Part shown: in pieces, positions 1 through 11,808 of the stretch
How positions within the stretch are numbered: the stretch's first letter is position 1
How the letters are laid out: the number at the start of each line of letters is the position of its first letter
NCBI RefSeq assembly: GCF_030818015.1
Contig: NZ_JAUSZX010000001.1
Location: forward strand, 1,488,001 to 1,552,000
Length of the DNA: 64,000 nt
Reading direction: 5' to 3'
From: Arthrobacter globiformis
GTDB taxonomy: Bacteria > Actinomycetota > Actinomycetes > Actinomycetales > Micrococcaceae
The notes under the pieces: model-generated
What the model saw: only the letters and a program-made list of their open reading frames with translations
The model's database searches: none
What the model was told of the DNA's origin: nothing
Position numbers and translations under genes: made by a program

Positions 1-522
1 CGTCCCGTTGATGTATCCGGGAACGAAGACCCAGTTGGTGGCGAAGGCGCCGGGCCCCTCATTGACGCAGTGGCCGGCGGTGGCCACGAGGCTCCTGTTC
101 CGGGCGGCGACCGAGTTGCCGGAGCAAACGTAGTTGATTCCGGCGAGGGTGAAGAAGACCTTGCCGATGTGTTTCACCGGGGCCTCATTTGCATGCAGGG
201 CAGTGGTGACCGGGGTCTGCGCGGCGGCGCCGGCAAATCTCGTTGGGGCTCCCGACTCCACGGCAGCATCGGACGAGGGGCCTTTGCTGTCCTGCCGGGC
301 CACGGCCTTGGCGGCCAGCACGTCACCGGGAAGGGCGGCACGCATGCGCTGGGGTGTCCAGTAGCCCTGCGGGCTGGACACGGGGGTGCTTGCGACCTGT
401 AGTTGGGTCAAGTCCTGCGACGTTGCAGAAGAGGCTGTTGCGCCGCCGATGGCGCTCACAGCCAGAAGCAGACCTGTGGAGAGGCTCAGAAGGCTGCCGG
501 TCAAAGTCTTTTTGCTTGTCAT
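1..522 (-). CDS. Secreted trypsin-like serine protease, 5' part only
   Basis: Partial gene: the reading frame is open from an ATG at 522 to the window edge (174 codons) and continues outside. The N-terminus has a Sec-type signal peptide (positive MTSKK, hydrophobic stretch, small residues near 30-33). After a low-complexity linker of about 100 residues comes the sequence GINYVCSGNSV and then LVATAGHCVN, the catalytic-His motif of the trypsin/V8 peptidase fold. The Asp and Ser of the triad would lie beyond the edge. A TAGGACC ribosome site precedes the ATG. It is probably an extracellular peptidase; the substrate cannot be told. Confidence 0.85.
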   Translation of the reverse strand, partial: MTSKKTLTGSLLSLSTGLLLAVSAIGGATASSATSQDLTQLQVASTPVSSPQGYWTPQRMRAALPGDVLAAKAVARQDSKGPSSDAAVESGAPTRFAGAAAQTPVTTALHANEAPVKHIGKVFFTLAGINYVCSGNSVAARNRSLVATAGHCVNEGPGAFATNWVFVPGYINGT

Positions 523-3115
<2,593 letters not shown>

Positions 3116-3156
3116 GTCTCCGGTCCGCGGCTGAGCTGCCGAGCCAAGCACAAGGA

Positions 3157-3190
3157 GCGCCCCGCCACTCGTCTGAGTGGCGGGGCGCTT
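3157..3190 (+). terminator. Hairpin terminator after icd
   Basis: A perfect 14-bp stem (3157-3170 with 3175-3188) and four-base loop, followed by TTTCGT. It lies between the convergent icd and SRPBCC genes and could serve both strands. Confidence 0.85.
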
Positions 3191-3245
3191 TCGTGCTTGC
3201 CGGCACTGCCGGCCTGGACCTGGAGCTACCGGTCGGGACGATGCA

Positions 3246-4082
3246 CTACCGGTCGGGGATATCGTCGCGGCGTGTGTCCGTGTGCCGGGTTTCGGTCCGC
3301 GGCTCACCTGTGTCGTTGTCTCCGTAGGGGGTGTCAACCGCCATGTCAGGGTCCGCGTCTACCGGCCGTTCTGTTGCCGCGGCGTCGTAGGCGTCTCCCG
3401 ACTCGTAGCTGCGGCCCGGGACCGCGTCCATGCCGGCACCCTCTGAGTAGCCGGTGCTTGCGCCCGGGTCGCCGTTGCCTCCTGCTGCTGTTGCCCCCAT
3501 GCCGACGCCCGCCGCTCCGGCTCCGACGCCGCCAGCCGTTGTTGCGGGACCGGGCGTTCCAGCTCCGACGCCGGTGCCTGTGCCAACTCCCGCGCCGGCC
3601 GCCGTCGTACCGGCGTCACCTTCCACCTCGCCACCGCTCACGCTTTCACGCCAGGCGCCGGTTTCCGTATCGCGTTCCTCGATGAATTTCTTGAACTTCC
3701 TCAGGTCTGAGGCGACCTGCCGGGAATCAAGCCCGGTGGCCGCGCCAAGCTTCTCCACTGCCGATTCAGGCTCCCAGGTCAGCTCGACGTTCACCTTGGT
3801 TTCGTTGTCGCCCAGGGACTCAAACCAAACGGTGCCTGCGTTGCGCGGCTCGTTCAGGCTCTCCCAAGTGACGCGCTGGTCCGGCTCCTGGACGGTGATC
3901 TGGGCGTCGTACTCACGCTTCACACCCGCAATGCTGGTTTCGAAATGGACAGTGGTGTCATCGAGCTGACGGACTGCGTCCACGCCGCTCATGAAATTGG
4001 GAAAATCCTCAAACTGGGTCCATTGGTTGTAGGCCTGGCGTACGGGAACATCGACAGTGATCGATTCCTGAACAGTTGCCAT
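3246..4082 (-). CDS. SRPBCC-family (cyclase/dehydrase-like) protein with low-complexity tail
   Basis: Residues about 1-145 form a START/SRPBCC-type domain. It begins ATVQESITVDVPVRQAYNQW and has the FEDFPNFM and VTWESLNE segments seen in polyketide-cyclase/dehydrase-like proteins (COG5637 type), which bind hydrophobic ligands. Residues about 150-215 are almost only Gly, Ala, Thr and Val, and the last 60 are acidic and polar. There is no signal peptide. AAGGAG precedes the ATG. The ligand and role are unknown. The tail is probably disordered and is absent from minimal family members. Confidence 0.8.
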   Translation of the reverse strand: MATVQESITVDVPVRQAYNQWTQFEDFPNFMSGVDAVRQLDDTTVHFETSIAGVKREYDAQITVQEPDQRVTWESLNEPRNAGTVWFESLGDNETKVNVELTWEPESAVEKLGAATGLDSRQVASDLRKFKKFIEERDTETGAWRESVSGGEVEGDAGTTAAGAGVGTGTGVGAGTPGPATTAGGVGAGAAGVGMGATAAGGNGDPGASTGYSEGAGMDAVPGRSYESGDAYDAAATERPVDADPDMAVDTPYGDNDTGEPRTETRHTDTRRDDIPDR

Positions 4083-4354
4083 GCTAGGTTCACTCCTTCA
4101 GCGTACGGGCGGATGGCCCGTGATTCTGATTGCCTTGTCCGGATGGAACACCTCCAAGGTAGCGGGAAGCACGCGGCATTTGAAGAGAGAAACTAAGGCT
4201 GCTGACTATGAAGCTCGGAACGCTCAAATGACGGCCCGCGGTTGTGGGTTACCAGCGGCTTTCGTAGGGTACTAAGCAGGCTTATCTTTTGGTCGGGCGC
4301 CCAGCGCCAACGGCCGAGTCCGGTTAGGCCACCGCTTCGGAAAGGATCCTCCCT

Positions 4355-6571
4355 GTGCCAGAAGAATCAGCAATCAACATTCCGGGAGCACCGGCAGGCG
4401 AGCAACCCGCCGTCGTCGAACCCACCACCCCGCGGGAACCGTTGCCGCCCAAGCCGGACCAGCAGGGGCCGGAAGCAGTGTCCCCGACGGGTAGCCCGAC
4501 GGGTGCGCCCGAACACTCCCGGGCGCAGTCCGGCCAGTACCTGACCACCGCGCAGGGGCTCCGGTTGGCCGACACAGACCACTCGCTGAAGGCCGGGCCG
4601 CGGGGGCCGATCCTGCTCCAGGACCACCACCTCCGGGAGAAGATCACCCACTTCGACCACGAGAGGATTCCGGAGCGCGTGGTGCACGCCCGGGGCGCCG
4701 GCGCCCACGGAGTGTTCCGTTCGTACGGCACGGCCGCCAACATCACCCGGGCAGGCTTCCTCGCCAAGGACGTGGAAACGCCCGTGTTCGTCAGGTTCTC
4801 CACGGTCCTCGGTTCGCGCGGCTCCGCTGACACCGTCCGCGACACCCGCGGGTTCTCCACCAAGTTCTACACCGACGAGGGCACCTACGACCTGGTGGGC
4901 AACAACATCCCGGTGTTCTTCATCCAGGACGGGATCAAGTTCCCGGACATCGTGCACGCCGCAAAACCGCATCCGGACCGCGAGATCCCGCAGGCCCAGA
5001 GCGCCCACGACACGTTCTGGGATTTTGTGTCCCTGCACACCGAGGCGCAGGCGCACACCATGTGGAACATGTCCGACCGGGGCATCCCGCGTTCGTACCG
5101 CACCATGGAAGGCTTCGGCGTCCACACCTTCCGCCTGGTTAACGCCGAGGGCGCCACGACGCTCGTCAAGTTCCACTGGAAGCCGAAGCAGGGCGTGCAT
5201 TCCCTGGTCTGGGAGGAGGCCCAGATCATCAACGGCATGGATCCGGACTTCCACCGGCGGGACCTGGCCGACGCGATCGAGGCCGGCGCCTACCCGGAAT
5301 GGGAGCTGGGCATCCAGACGTTCCCGGACACCGAGGACCAGATGTTCGAAGGGATCGACCTGCTGGATCCCACGAAGTTTGTGCCCGAGGAGCTGGCCCC
5401 CGTCCAGCCGATCGGGCTGATGACGCTCAACGCCAACCCGGTCAACTACTTCGCCGAGACGGAGCAGGTGGCCTTCCACCCCGGCCACCTCGTACCGGGC
5501 ATTGACGTCACCAACGATCCGCTGCTGCAGGTCAGGCTGTTCTCCTACCTGGACACCCAGATTTCGCGCCTGGGCGGGCCAAACTTCGCTCAGATCCCCA
5601 TCAACCGGCCCCAGGCCCCGGTGAACGACATGCTGCGCGACGGCATGCACCAGACCGCAGTGCACGCCGGGGTGGCGCCCTACCGGCCCAATTCCCTCGA
5701 CGGCGGCTGCCCGTTCAAGGCCGGCGCAGACCTCGGGGCGTTCGTCGATGTCCCGGAAGCCGTGGCGGAGGCCATCAAACAGCGGAAGAATCCGGCCTCC
5801 TTCGACGATCACTACAGCCAGCCCCGGCTGTTCTTCCGTAGCCTCACTCCCGTGGAGCAGGACCATGTGATCCAGGCCTACACGTTCGAGCTGGGCAAGT
5901 GCTACGAGAAGCCGGTCCGTGAGCGCCAGCTTCTAGCCCTGGCCAACATCGATGCCTCGCTGTGCGCCGCCGTGGCCCGCGGGCTGGGGATGCCCGCTCC
6001 CGAGGCCACCGAGGACGTGCCGGACGCCCAGCCCAGCCCCGCCCTGTCCCAGCTGGGGAAGACCTGGCCGGTCGCAGGCCGCGTCGTCGGGATCGTGGCG
6101 GACGAGTCCAGTGACCTCGAGGCCGTCCGGGACGCCCGCAAGGCGCTCGACGACGCCGGCATCGTTCCGCTGGTGATCGCACCGTCCGGCGGGACGCTCG
6201 GGGGAGAGGCCGACGGCGGGATCCCGGTTCAGCGGACCTACCTCACCGCCCGCTCCACCGAGTTCGATGCCGTCATCGTGGCAGGATCCGGGGCGCCGGC
6301 GGACGACGCCGAACAGGGGCTGGACGCGAAAGCCGGGGCTCCCGGTGCTTCGCTTGATCCGCGGGTCGTGCTGCTGCTGTCAGAGGCCTTCCGCCATGCC
6401 AAGGCCATCGGGGCGTGGGGATCGGGCTCCGCCGGTGTGGATGCGGCGAGCATCCGGGACGACGCGGCAGGCGTGGTGCTGGGTGACAGTGCCGTGCAGG
6501 TGGTTCCGCAGATCCAGGAGCTGCTGGCCGCCCACCGGGCGTGGGAGCGTTTCCCGGCAGCGGCTTCCTGA
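4355..6571 (+). CDS. katE: Large-subunit catalase (HPII type)
   Basis: A heme catalase converting hydrogen peroxide to water and oxygen. At 738 residues it is of the large-subunit class. The core has the distal His in [11 protein letters not shown], the Asn region in [10 protein letters not shown], and the proximal heme Tyr motif RLFSYLDTQ. The C-terminal part (about residues 570-730) is the flavodoxin/class-I-amidotransferase-like domain typical of HPII enzymes. The start is GTG with GGAAAGGA about nine bases upstream. It is monocistronic, with a 13-bp hairpin beyond its stop shared with the convergent lipoprotein gene. Confidence 0.95.
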   Translation: MPEESAINIPGAPAGEQPAVVEPTTPREPLPPKPDQQGPEAVSPTGSPTGAPEHSRAQSGQYLTTAQGLRLADTDHSLKAGPRGPILLQDHHLREKITHFDHERIPERVVHARGAGAHGVFRSYGTAANITRAGFLAKDVETPVFVRFSTVLGSRGSADTVRDTRGFSTKFYTDEGTYDLVGNNIPVFFIQDGIKFPDIVHAAKPHPDREIPQAQSAHDTFWDFVSLHTEAQAHTMWNMSDRGIPRSYRTMEGFGVHTFRLVNAEGATTLVKFHWKPKQGVHSLVWEEAQIINGMDPDFHRRDLADAIEAGAYPEWELGIQTFPDTEDQMFEGIDLLDPTKFVPEELAPVQPIGLMTLNANPVNYFAETEQVAFHPGHLVPGIDVTNDPLLQVRLFSYLDTQISRLGGPNFAQIPINRPQAPVNDMLRDGMHQTAVHAGVAPYRPNSLDGGCPFKAGADLGAFVDVPEAVAEAIKQRKNPASFDDHYSQPRLFFRSLTPVEQDHVIQAYTFELGKCYEKPVRERQLLALANIDASLCAAVARGLGMPAPEATEDVPDAQPSPALSQLGKTWPVAGRVVGIVADESSDLEAVRDARKALDDAGIVPLVIAPSGGTLGGEADGGIPVQRTYLTARSTEFDAVIVAGSGAPADDAEQGLDAKAGAPGASLDPRVVLLLSEAFRHAKAIGAWGSGSAGVDAASIRDDAAGVVLGDSAVQVVPQIQELLAAHRAWERFPAAAS

Positions 6572-6632
6572 CGGGCGGAGGTTCCTGAAGAGCGGATCTT
6601 CCTGAAGGGCGGAGAAGCGTCCTGAGGGTTCG

Positions 6633-6673
6633 AAGAACAAGGACTGGTCCCGGCGGGGCTAGTCCTTGTTCTT
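6633..6673. terminator. Hairpin between convergent katE and lipoprotein gene
   Basis: Arms of 13 bp (6633-6645 and 6661-6673) are perfectly complementary around a GC-rich 15-base loop. The right arm overlaps the last codons of the lipoprotein gene. It probably ends transcription in both directions, although the U-rich part lies within the stem. Confidence 0.6.
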
Positions 6674-7183
6674 GCCCGAACCCTTGTCCTTGTTCCCCTC
6701 CGAGCTGCCCTTGCCCGAGTTGTCCTGCTTTCCAGTGTTCGCGGGAGCCGGCGCAGGGGCGGGAACCGGGACCGGGACTACTGCAGCCGGCGCAGTCGTC
6801 GGTGAAGGCTTCGGGGCTGCCGTGTCCTTCGCGGCGGCAGCTTGAGCAGCAGCGTTCTTGGCTGCCTGCGCTGCCGTGAGGTCGGCCCGCACGGAGTTGA
6901 TGGCCGCCGTGATGCTCCGGTGGCGTTTGAAGGAAACCTGCCCGGCGGCCGCCGCAGCATCTAGCTCAGAGGAGAGACTGCCCAGCGACTTCAGCGCGGC
7001 GGCGGGGTTGTTTCCCGCAGCGGACCTGGTGACCTCAAGAACCCGCTCCTGAAGGTTTGCAGCCGCGTCCGTCTCGAGCTCCGGGGCGGCGCCCGCGCAG
7101 CCTCCCAGTGCGGCTGCCAACGTGAACCCCGTGAGGACGGTCACCGCCCGGCGCCACGCGGCCGGTGCCTGGCCTGGGGTCAT
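6659..7183 (-). CDS. Putative lipoprotein paired with a Ser/Thr kinase
   Basis: A 174-residue exported protein. The N-terminus has Arg residues, a hydrophobic stretch and the lipobox LGGC with Cys29 as the probable lipidation site. The middle is Ala-rich and helical (about 35-110). The tail is Pro/Ala-rich, then Lys/Gly/Ser-rich, and looks disordered. The ATG overlaps the kinase stop (ATGA), so the two are translationally coupled. I recognise no enzymatic domain. A role as a surface ligand or accessory of the kinase is only suggested by the coupling. Confidence 0.75.
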   Translation of the reverse strand: MTPGQAPAAWRRAVTVLTGFTLAAALGGCAGAAPELETDAAANLQERVLEVTRSAAGNNPAAALKSLGSLSSELDAAAAAGQVSFKRHRSITAAINSVRADLTAAQAAKNAAAQAAAAKDTAAPKPSPTTAPAAVVPVPVPAPAPAPANTGKQDNSGKGSSEGNKDKGSGKNKD

Positions 7184-8421
7184 GGTTCGACGCTCCTTTG
7201 CAGCTCCACGAGATGGTCACCCAGGGTGCCGCTCACGCTGGGGTAAGGGACGACGTCGGGCGTTTCAGGTGAGTTGGCGGCGACGGTCACCGCGGCGGCT
7301 CCGCCCAGCAGGGCTGCCGCCGCGAGGGCGGCGCCAATACGGAAACGCCGGCGCCTCTTCGCGCCGGCGGGCCGGCCGTTCGGGCCTGTTGGTGTCCCAT
7401 GCTCTGGTCTCTTGGCTGCTGTTTTGGCGGTGGACTCCGTCTCAGGAAACCCCGACGTCGCAGAAAGCCCGGATGTCTCAGACGGACCCGGCAGAATAAT
7501 CGACGGCGGCCGGGACGGAAGCGTGGGGAGTACGCGGGTGTGCTCCTCGGCCAGGTCTGCGGGAGCGGATTCCGGTGAAACGAGGGCATGCCGGAGAGCC
7601 ACTTCCAGGTCCGCGGCGGACGGCCGCTCCAGCGGTTCGAGGGCAGTCATGGAAGCCAGCAGGTGCTGCCATTCCGTGGGCAGGTCGCCAGGGATTTCCG
7701 GGGCACGGTGCAGCCGCGCCACCGCCGACTCCACCGCGCTGCCCGGGTACTCAACGGTGCCCGTGATGCACTCCAACAGCACGAGGCCCAGCGAATAGAT
7801 GTCCGACGCGGGCGAAAGCGGCGAGCCCATGGCCTGCTCGGGGCTCAGGTACGCTGCCGTGCCCACCATGGTGCCGGTGGCCGTCAGGCGGGTGCCGTCC
7901 ACGATCCGGGCAATGCCGAAGTCTGTCAGTTTGGGCCGCACCGGCTCGCCGGGGCGTACCTGGATCAGGAGGATGTTGGCGGGCTTGATGTCGCGGTGGA
8001 TGATGCCCAGCCCGTGAACGTAGGCGAGGGCATCGGCGACCCCGGCGCCGACGACGGACAGCTCGTCGAGCGGAACGCGGCTGTGCCGGATGCGGCTGCG
8101 CAGGTCCTGGCCCTCCACGAGTTCCATGGTCAGGAAGGGCCGGGGCTGGTCCGGCACGCGGGTATCCACGCCGGCGTCGAAAAGGGTGACAAGGCTGGGA
8201 TGGTTCAGGGTTGCCAGGAGCCGGATCTCGGCTTCCTGCCTTTTGAGTTCATCGGCATCTGCGGCTTGGGGGGCAAAGAGCTTCAGGGCCACATCCCGGC
8301 CCAGGTTCTGGTCCCTGGCCGTATAGACCGACGACATGCCGCCGCGGCCGATCACTTCACCCAGCCGGTAGCGCCCGCCCAGTACATCCGTAGTCACCCC
8401 GCTGGGCGATTCTTCTAACAC
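7180..8421 (-). CDS. Membrane-anchored Ser/Thr protein kinase (PknB-like)
   Basis: A Hanks-type kinase domain fills about residues 16-275. It has a Gly-rich loop (GRGGMSSVY), ATP-binding Lys47, catalytic HRD (Asp144) with KPAN, and metal-binding DFG (Asp167). A disordered linker (about 280-345) leads to one membrane segment (AALAAAALLGGAAAV) and a short outer tail of about 40 residues. There are no PASTA repeats. The start is GTG with AAGGA seven bases upstream. It is the first gene of a pair with the lipoprotein and may sense the envelope state through its outer tail or that lipoprotein. Confidence 0.92.
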   Translation of the reverse strand: MLEESPSGVTTDVLGGRYRLGEVIGRGGMSSVYTARDQNLGRDVALKLFAPQAADADELKRQEAEIRLLATLNHPSLVTLFDAGVDTRVPDQPRPFLTMELVEGQDLRSRIRHSRVPLDELSVVGAGVADALAYVHGLGIIHRDIKPANILLIQVRPGEPVRPKLTDFGIARIVDGTRLTATGTMVGTAAYLSPEQAMGSPLSPASDIYSLGLVLLECITGTVEYPGSAVESAVARLHRAPEIPGDLPTEWQHLLASMTALEPLERPSAADLEVALRHALVSPESAPADLAEEHTRVLPTLPSRPPSIILPGPSETSGLSATSGFPETESTAKTAAKRPEHGTPTGPNGRPAGAKRRRRFRIGAALAAAALLGGAAAVTVAANSPETPDVVPYPSVSGTLGDHLVELQRSVEP

Positions 8422-8641
8422 GTTGCCGTCCTTATCAGCTCTGGCTCGGTGTTAAGGATAATACGTGTACTTAGTAATTAAGGCCGCTGGCTGTCCGGTT
8501 GGCCGGTTGGGGCGGAAGCCGGAGGGCGCCCGGGCGGGGGCACGGCTTCGCCGGCGGCCCGGCATCCGGAAGTCCAGAGGACTGCCGTGATGCGGACCGC
8601 CGACGAAGGGCGGTTATTCCTGTCCGGTCAGGAACCGGGTG

Positions 8642-10405
8642 TTAGGCCTTTTTCCTGCGGATCACCAGCAGCGCGCCGACGGCGAGCAGGACCAAGGCGA
8701 GCGGCAGCAGCCCAGCGTCGGTTCCGGTGTTGGCGAGCGTCTGTTGTGCGGTAGCCAAGTTTCCGTTGGCCATAGTTGCCGTGCTCTCCGGCGCGGAGAC
8801 GCCCGTGGTCACCGAGCCCGCGGGCAGGATGGCGGCGCCGGCCGTGGTGGTCACGGTGCCAGCGCCCGTTGCGGCTCCGCCAGCGGCGGTGCCTGTGCCG
8901 GATCCGTTCCCGTCGGTTCCGGCGGTGCCTGTGCCAGTACCGTCAGTGGCAGTGCCATCAGTGCCCGTGCCGTCGGCTCCCGTTCCGGCTCCATCGGTAC
9001 CGGTGCCATCCGTTCCGTCGCCGGGATCGGAGCCGTTGCCAGTTCCGTCGCCCGGATCGGAGCCGTTGCCAGTTCCGTCACCCGGATCAGTAGCGGGCGG
9101 CGTCGTGACAGTTCCTGCGCCAAATCCGATGCCGAGGTCGACACCCAGGTCCACGGACGCATCAGTTCCCGTGCCGAGCCCGAGGCCGACGGTGCCTTCC
9201 GCACCAGTTCCCAGGGAACCCGTGTTGCCGAGGTTGAGGTCGACGACGGCGGTCAGGTCGGCGGCAGGAGCAACGGTGTCCGTTCCCGTGCCGGTGTTGT
9301 TACCGAGGCTGATGTCGACGACGGCGTCGGCGAGGGTGCTATCGGTGCCATTTCCCAGGACGCCAGTGTTGCCGAGGTCAATGTCCGCGGCGGCTGCCAC
9401 GTCGGCGGCGGGAACAGTGGTGCCCGTTCCCCCTCCGATGCCACCGAGGTTCACGTCCACGGCGGCAGCTACGTCGGTGGCGGGAGCGACAGTTCCGGTT
9501 CCGGCGCCGGTCCCACCAAGGTTGATGTCCGCGGCGGCTGTCACGTTGGCGGCGGGAACGTTAGTGTCGGTTCCTGTCACTGCGGTGTTGCCGAGGTTGA
9601 TGTCCGCGGCGGCTGCCACGTTGGCGGCGGGAACGTTGGTGTCGGTTCCTGTCACTGCGGTGTTGCCGAGGTTGATGTCGACCGCTGCGGTGGCGTCGGC
9701 GGCGGGAGCTACGGTTCCGGTTCCGGCGCCGGTCCCACCAAGGTTGATGTCCGCGGCGGCTGCCACGTTGGCGGCGGGAACGTTGGTGTCGGTTCCTGTC
9801 ACTGCGGTGTTGCCGAGGTTGATGTCGACCGCTGCGGTGGCGTCGGCGGCGGGAGCTACGGTTCCGGTTCCGGCGCCGGTCCCACCAAGGTTGATGTCCG
9901 CGGCGGCTGCCACGTTGGCGGCGGGAACGTTGGTGTCGGTTCCTGTCACTGCGGTGTTGCCGAGGTTGATGTCGACCGCTGCGGTGGCGTCGGCGGCGGG
10001 AGCTACGGTTCCGGTTCCGGCGCCGGTCCCACCAAGGTTGATGTCCGCGGCGGCTGCCACGTTGGCGGCGGGAACGTTGGTGTCGGTTCCTGTCACTGCG
10101 GTGTTGCCGAGGTTGACGTCGACCAGGGCGGTCGCGGCCGGTGCCACGGCGGCAGTGCTGCCGTTCGAGGTACCGGTGTTGAGGTCGAGGTCGGCATTAA
10201 CGCTGACCGCGGAAGAATTCGACGGCGCTGGGCCACCCAGCAGACCCAGCGACGTCGAAGCATTGAGGTCCGCCGAAGCGGTTTCGGACGCGATGTTGAC
10301 CCCGCCTGTAGCAGTGGTATCCGCGCTCGCCGCGGTTGCGCCGAGGGCTAGTAACCCTCCGGCAAAGAGGGTGCCTAATAGGCCCCTGCGAACTGTCTGG
10401 TGCAT
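8642..10405 (-). CDS. Repeat-rich surface protein with LANTG sortase-like anchor
   Basis: A 587-residue secreted protein. It has a signal peptide (MHQTVRRGLLGTLFAGG...ASA), then a long repeat region built of alternating 24-25-residue units beginning DINLGNT or DINLGGTG. A Gly/Thr/Asp-rich stretch (GTDGTG) follows. The end has LANTG (557-561), a hydrophobic span and RRKKA, the layout of a sortase substrate; LANTG departs from LPxTG by Ala for Pro. AGGAGA precedes the ATG. Open frames on the other strand are shadows of the repeats. Function is unknown; wall anchoring is inferred from the tail. Confidence 0.85.
   Translation of the reverse strand: MHQTVRRGLLGTLFAGGLLALGATAASADTTATGGVNIASETASADLNASTSLGLLGGPAPSNSSAVSVNADLDLNTGTSNGSTAAVAPAATALVDVNLGNTAVTGTDTNVPAANVAAAADINLGGTGAGTGTVAPAADATAAVDINLGNTAVTGTDTNVPAANVAAAADINLGGTGAGTGTVAPAADATAAVDINLGNTAVTGTDTNVPAANVAAAADINLGGTGAGTGTVAPAADATAAVDINLGNTAVTGTDTNVPAANVAAAADINLGNTAVTGTDTNVPAANVTAAADINLGGTGAGTGTVAPATDVAAAVDVNLGGIGGGTGTTVPAADVAAAADIDLGNTGVLGNGTDSTLADAVVDISLGNNTGTGTDTVAPAADLTAVVDLNLGNTGSLGTGAEGTVGLGLGTGTDASVDLGVDLGIGFGAGTVTTPPATDPGDGTGNGSDPGDGTGNGSDPGDGTDGTGTDGAGTGADGTGTDGTATDGTGTGTAGTDGNGSGTGTAAGGAATGAGTVTTTAGAAILPAGSVTTGVSAPESTATMANGNLATAQQTLANTGTDAGLLPLALVLLAVGALLVIRRKKA
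9671..10111. repeat. Three 147-bp tandem repeats in the surface-protein gene
   Basis: Units 9671-9817, 9818-9964 and 9965-10111 look identical base for base and encode 49 residues each. More degenerate half-units continue across about 9451-9670. The identity suggests recent duplication or homogenisation and copy-number variability. Confidence 0.9.
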
Positions 10406-10492
10406 TGTGATGTCTCCTGAAAAGTTGTTGTCAGGTGCTCATGGCAACCTGATTGGCCGTGTGTCTGCCGCAGCGAGGCAGAAGAGGCCCAA

Positions 10493-11686
10493 CTAGTCAG
10501 GAGAGGAGCCGGGGTCGTTGGCCACCGGCGAAGGAACATGCTGAAGAGGTCCGCTGACAGGGACAAAGCCCATGAGCGGCAGGTATTCAAAGGGGCTGTT
10601 CAGCCAGGCGGCGGAAGCCGAAGGGCCGCCGGAGGGCGTGCCACCACCCGAGCCTGAGGCGGGAGAGGGAAGCAGCGCCTCCGGCGACGACGTTCCGTCG
10701 CCACCGGATGGTGAGTCTCCGCCGGCAGGAACCTTCGGGGCAGACCCGATGGGGTTAGCGGCTTTCGGCGCAACAGCGTGGCTGAAATGAGCCGGGGATC
10801 CTGCGGCCGGTTGAACAGGCGGCGCGGACACCACAGAGGGCCCGGCCGCTATGCCAGGCGAGGCCCCTGGACTTGCGGAAATTTGTCCCGTTTCGGCGAA
10901 GCCAACTGCGGGTAGCCGTTCTGGATTCGCGACAATGCCCGTCACGACGTCCTTGGCGCGCGCCGTGATCGGTGCCGTCAGAGGAGGTGTCTGCGTCAGC
11001 ACGTCACTGACCGGCTCGACGGGAAGCTCGACAGGAAGAGTCTCGGTCACCGGGCTCACGACGTCGGTTACTGGCTTCACGACCTCGGTAACTGGCTCAA
11101 CAACCTCGGCGACCGGCGTCACAATAGTTTCGGCCGTGTCCGTCAGCGCTCCATCAGCAACGGAGGCGACGGGATCATTAACCCCAGCCAGGGTGTCGTC
11201 GGGAATCGCCCCGCCGAGAGCGGCGTTAACGGGCTCCACAATGTCCGCCACAACCGGGGCAACGACGGCCTCCGGTGTTGGCGCCGGTGGCGTGGAACGA
11301 GCGGGAACCACGGGTGGAGGCGCAACAACCGACGGCTGTGCGGCCGTGGCCGGCGCAAGTGTCCCCGGCAATGGTGCCGGGAGAGCTGCCGGATCGACGG
11401 CTGGAAGTGGCAGGGGCGCTACGGCTGGCGTTGGCTGAGCAGCGGCGCGGGCTTCAGGTGCCGTAGAGGAGACCAGCGCGCCAACGCTTCCCGCCACGCT
11501 GTCCGCGTTTCCTTTGATGGACGAGACAGCCGATGAAAGACTGTCGCCAAGGGAGTCAGACAGGTGTGGTGTGTCGGCGTTGCCGGCCGGGGCGGATACA
11601 GCCAGCCAGGCCACAGTGGCGGCGCCGGCCAAGAGAACCGCGCGCAAAGGGCGCAGCGCAGACCACGACAAAGCCGCATTGGTCAT
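10493..11686 (-). CDS. Exported Pro/Val/Ala-rich protein of unknown function
   Basis: A 397-residue protein from the ATG at 11686 (MTNAALSWSALRPLR). The N-terminus has a signal peptide ending near SAPAGNADT. The rest is low complexity: a Pro/Ala stretch (about 75-135), a stretch with repeated PVTEVV/PVTDVV-like steps (about 185-230), and a Ser/Gly/Pro-rich C-terminus without LPxTG or a membrane segment. The frame is open upstream to 11932, but that extension lacks signal-peptide features. It lies 87 bp upstream of the repeat protein on the same strand, so both may belong to one surface locus. Confidence 0.65.
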   Translation of the reverse strand: MTNAALSWSALRPLRAVLLAGAATVAWLAVSAPAGNADTPHLSDSLGDSLSSAVSSIKGNADSVAGSVGALVSSTAPEARAAAQPTPAVAPLPLPAVDPAALPAPLPGTLAPATAAQPSVVAPPPVVPARSTPPAPTPEAVVAPVVADIVEPVNAALGGAIPDDTLAGVNDPVASVADGALTDTAETIVTPVAEVVEPVTEVVKPVTDVVSPVTETLPVELPVEPVSDVLTQTPPLTAPITARAKDVVTGIVANPERLPAVGFAETGQISASPGASPGIAAGPSVVSAPPVQPAAGSPAHFSHAVAPKAANPIGSAPKVPAGGDSPSGGDGTSSPEALLPSPASGSGGGTPSGGPSASAAWLNSPFEYLPLMGFVPVSGPLQHVPSPVANDPGSSPD

Positions 11687-11808
11687 GCTTAACACCCCCA
11701 AGCTCACCGAACGAATCGACGATCGACTACAGCCTAAGCCTGCCCCAAAGTGAGAGTCCAGACCCGTGAGGATAATTCTTTCGATTCGATGAAGGCCGGA
11801 AGAGCTGC

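Noticed and set aside
4083-4354. Short plus-strand frames (3945-4275) upstream of katE
   Set aside because: No ribosome site and no protein-like composition; they overlap the 5' end of the SRPBCC gene antisense.
9451-10111. CRISPR-like regular repeats
   Set aside because: The units are 147-bp in-frame coding repeats without unique spacers.
8639-10496. Two plus-strand frames of about 570-590 codons over the repeat protein
   Set aside because: They are translations of the same repeats; only the minus-strand frame has a signal peptide, a ribosome site and a LANTG tail.
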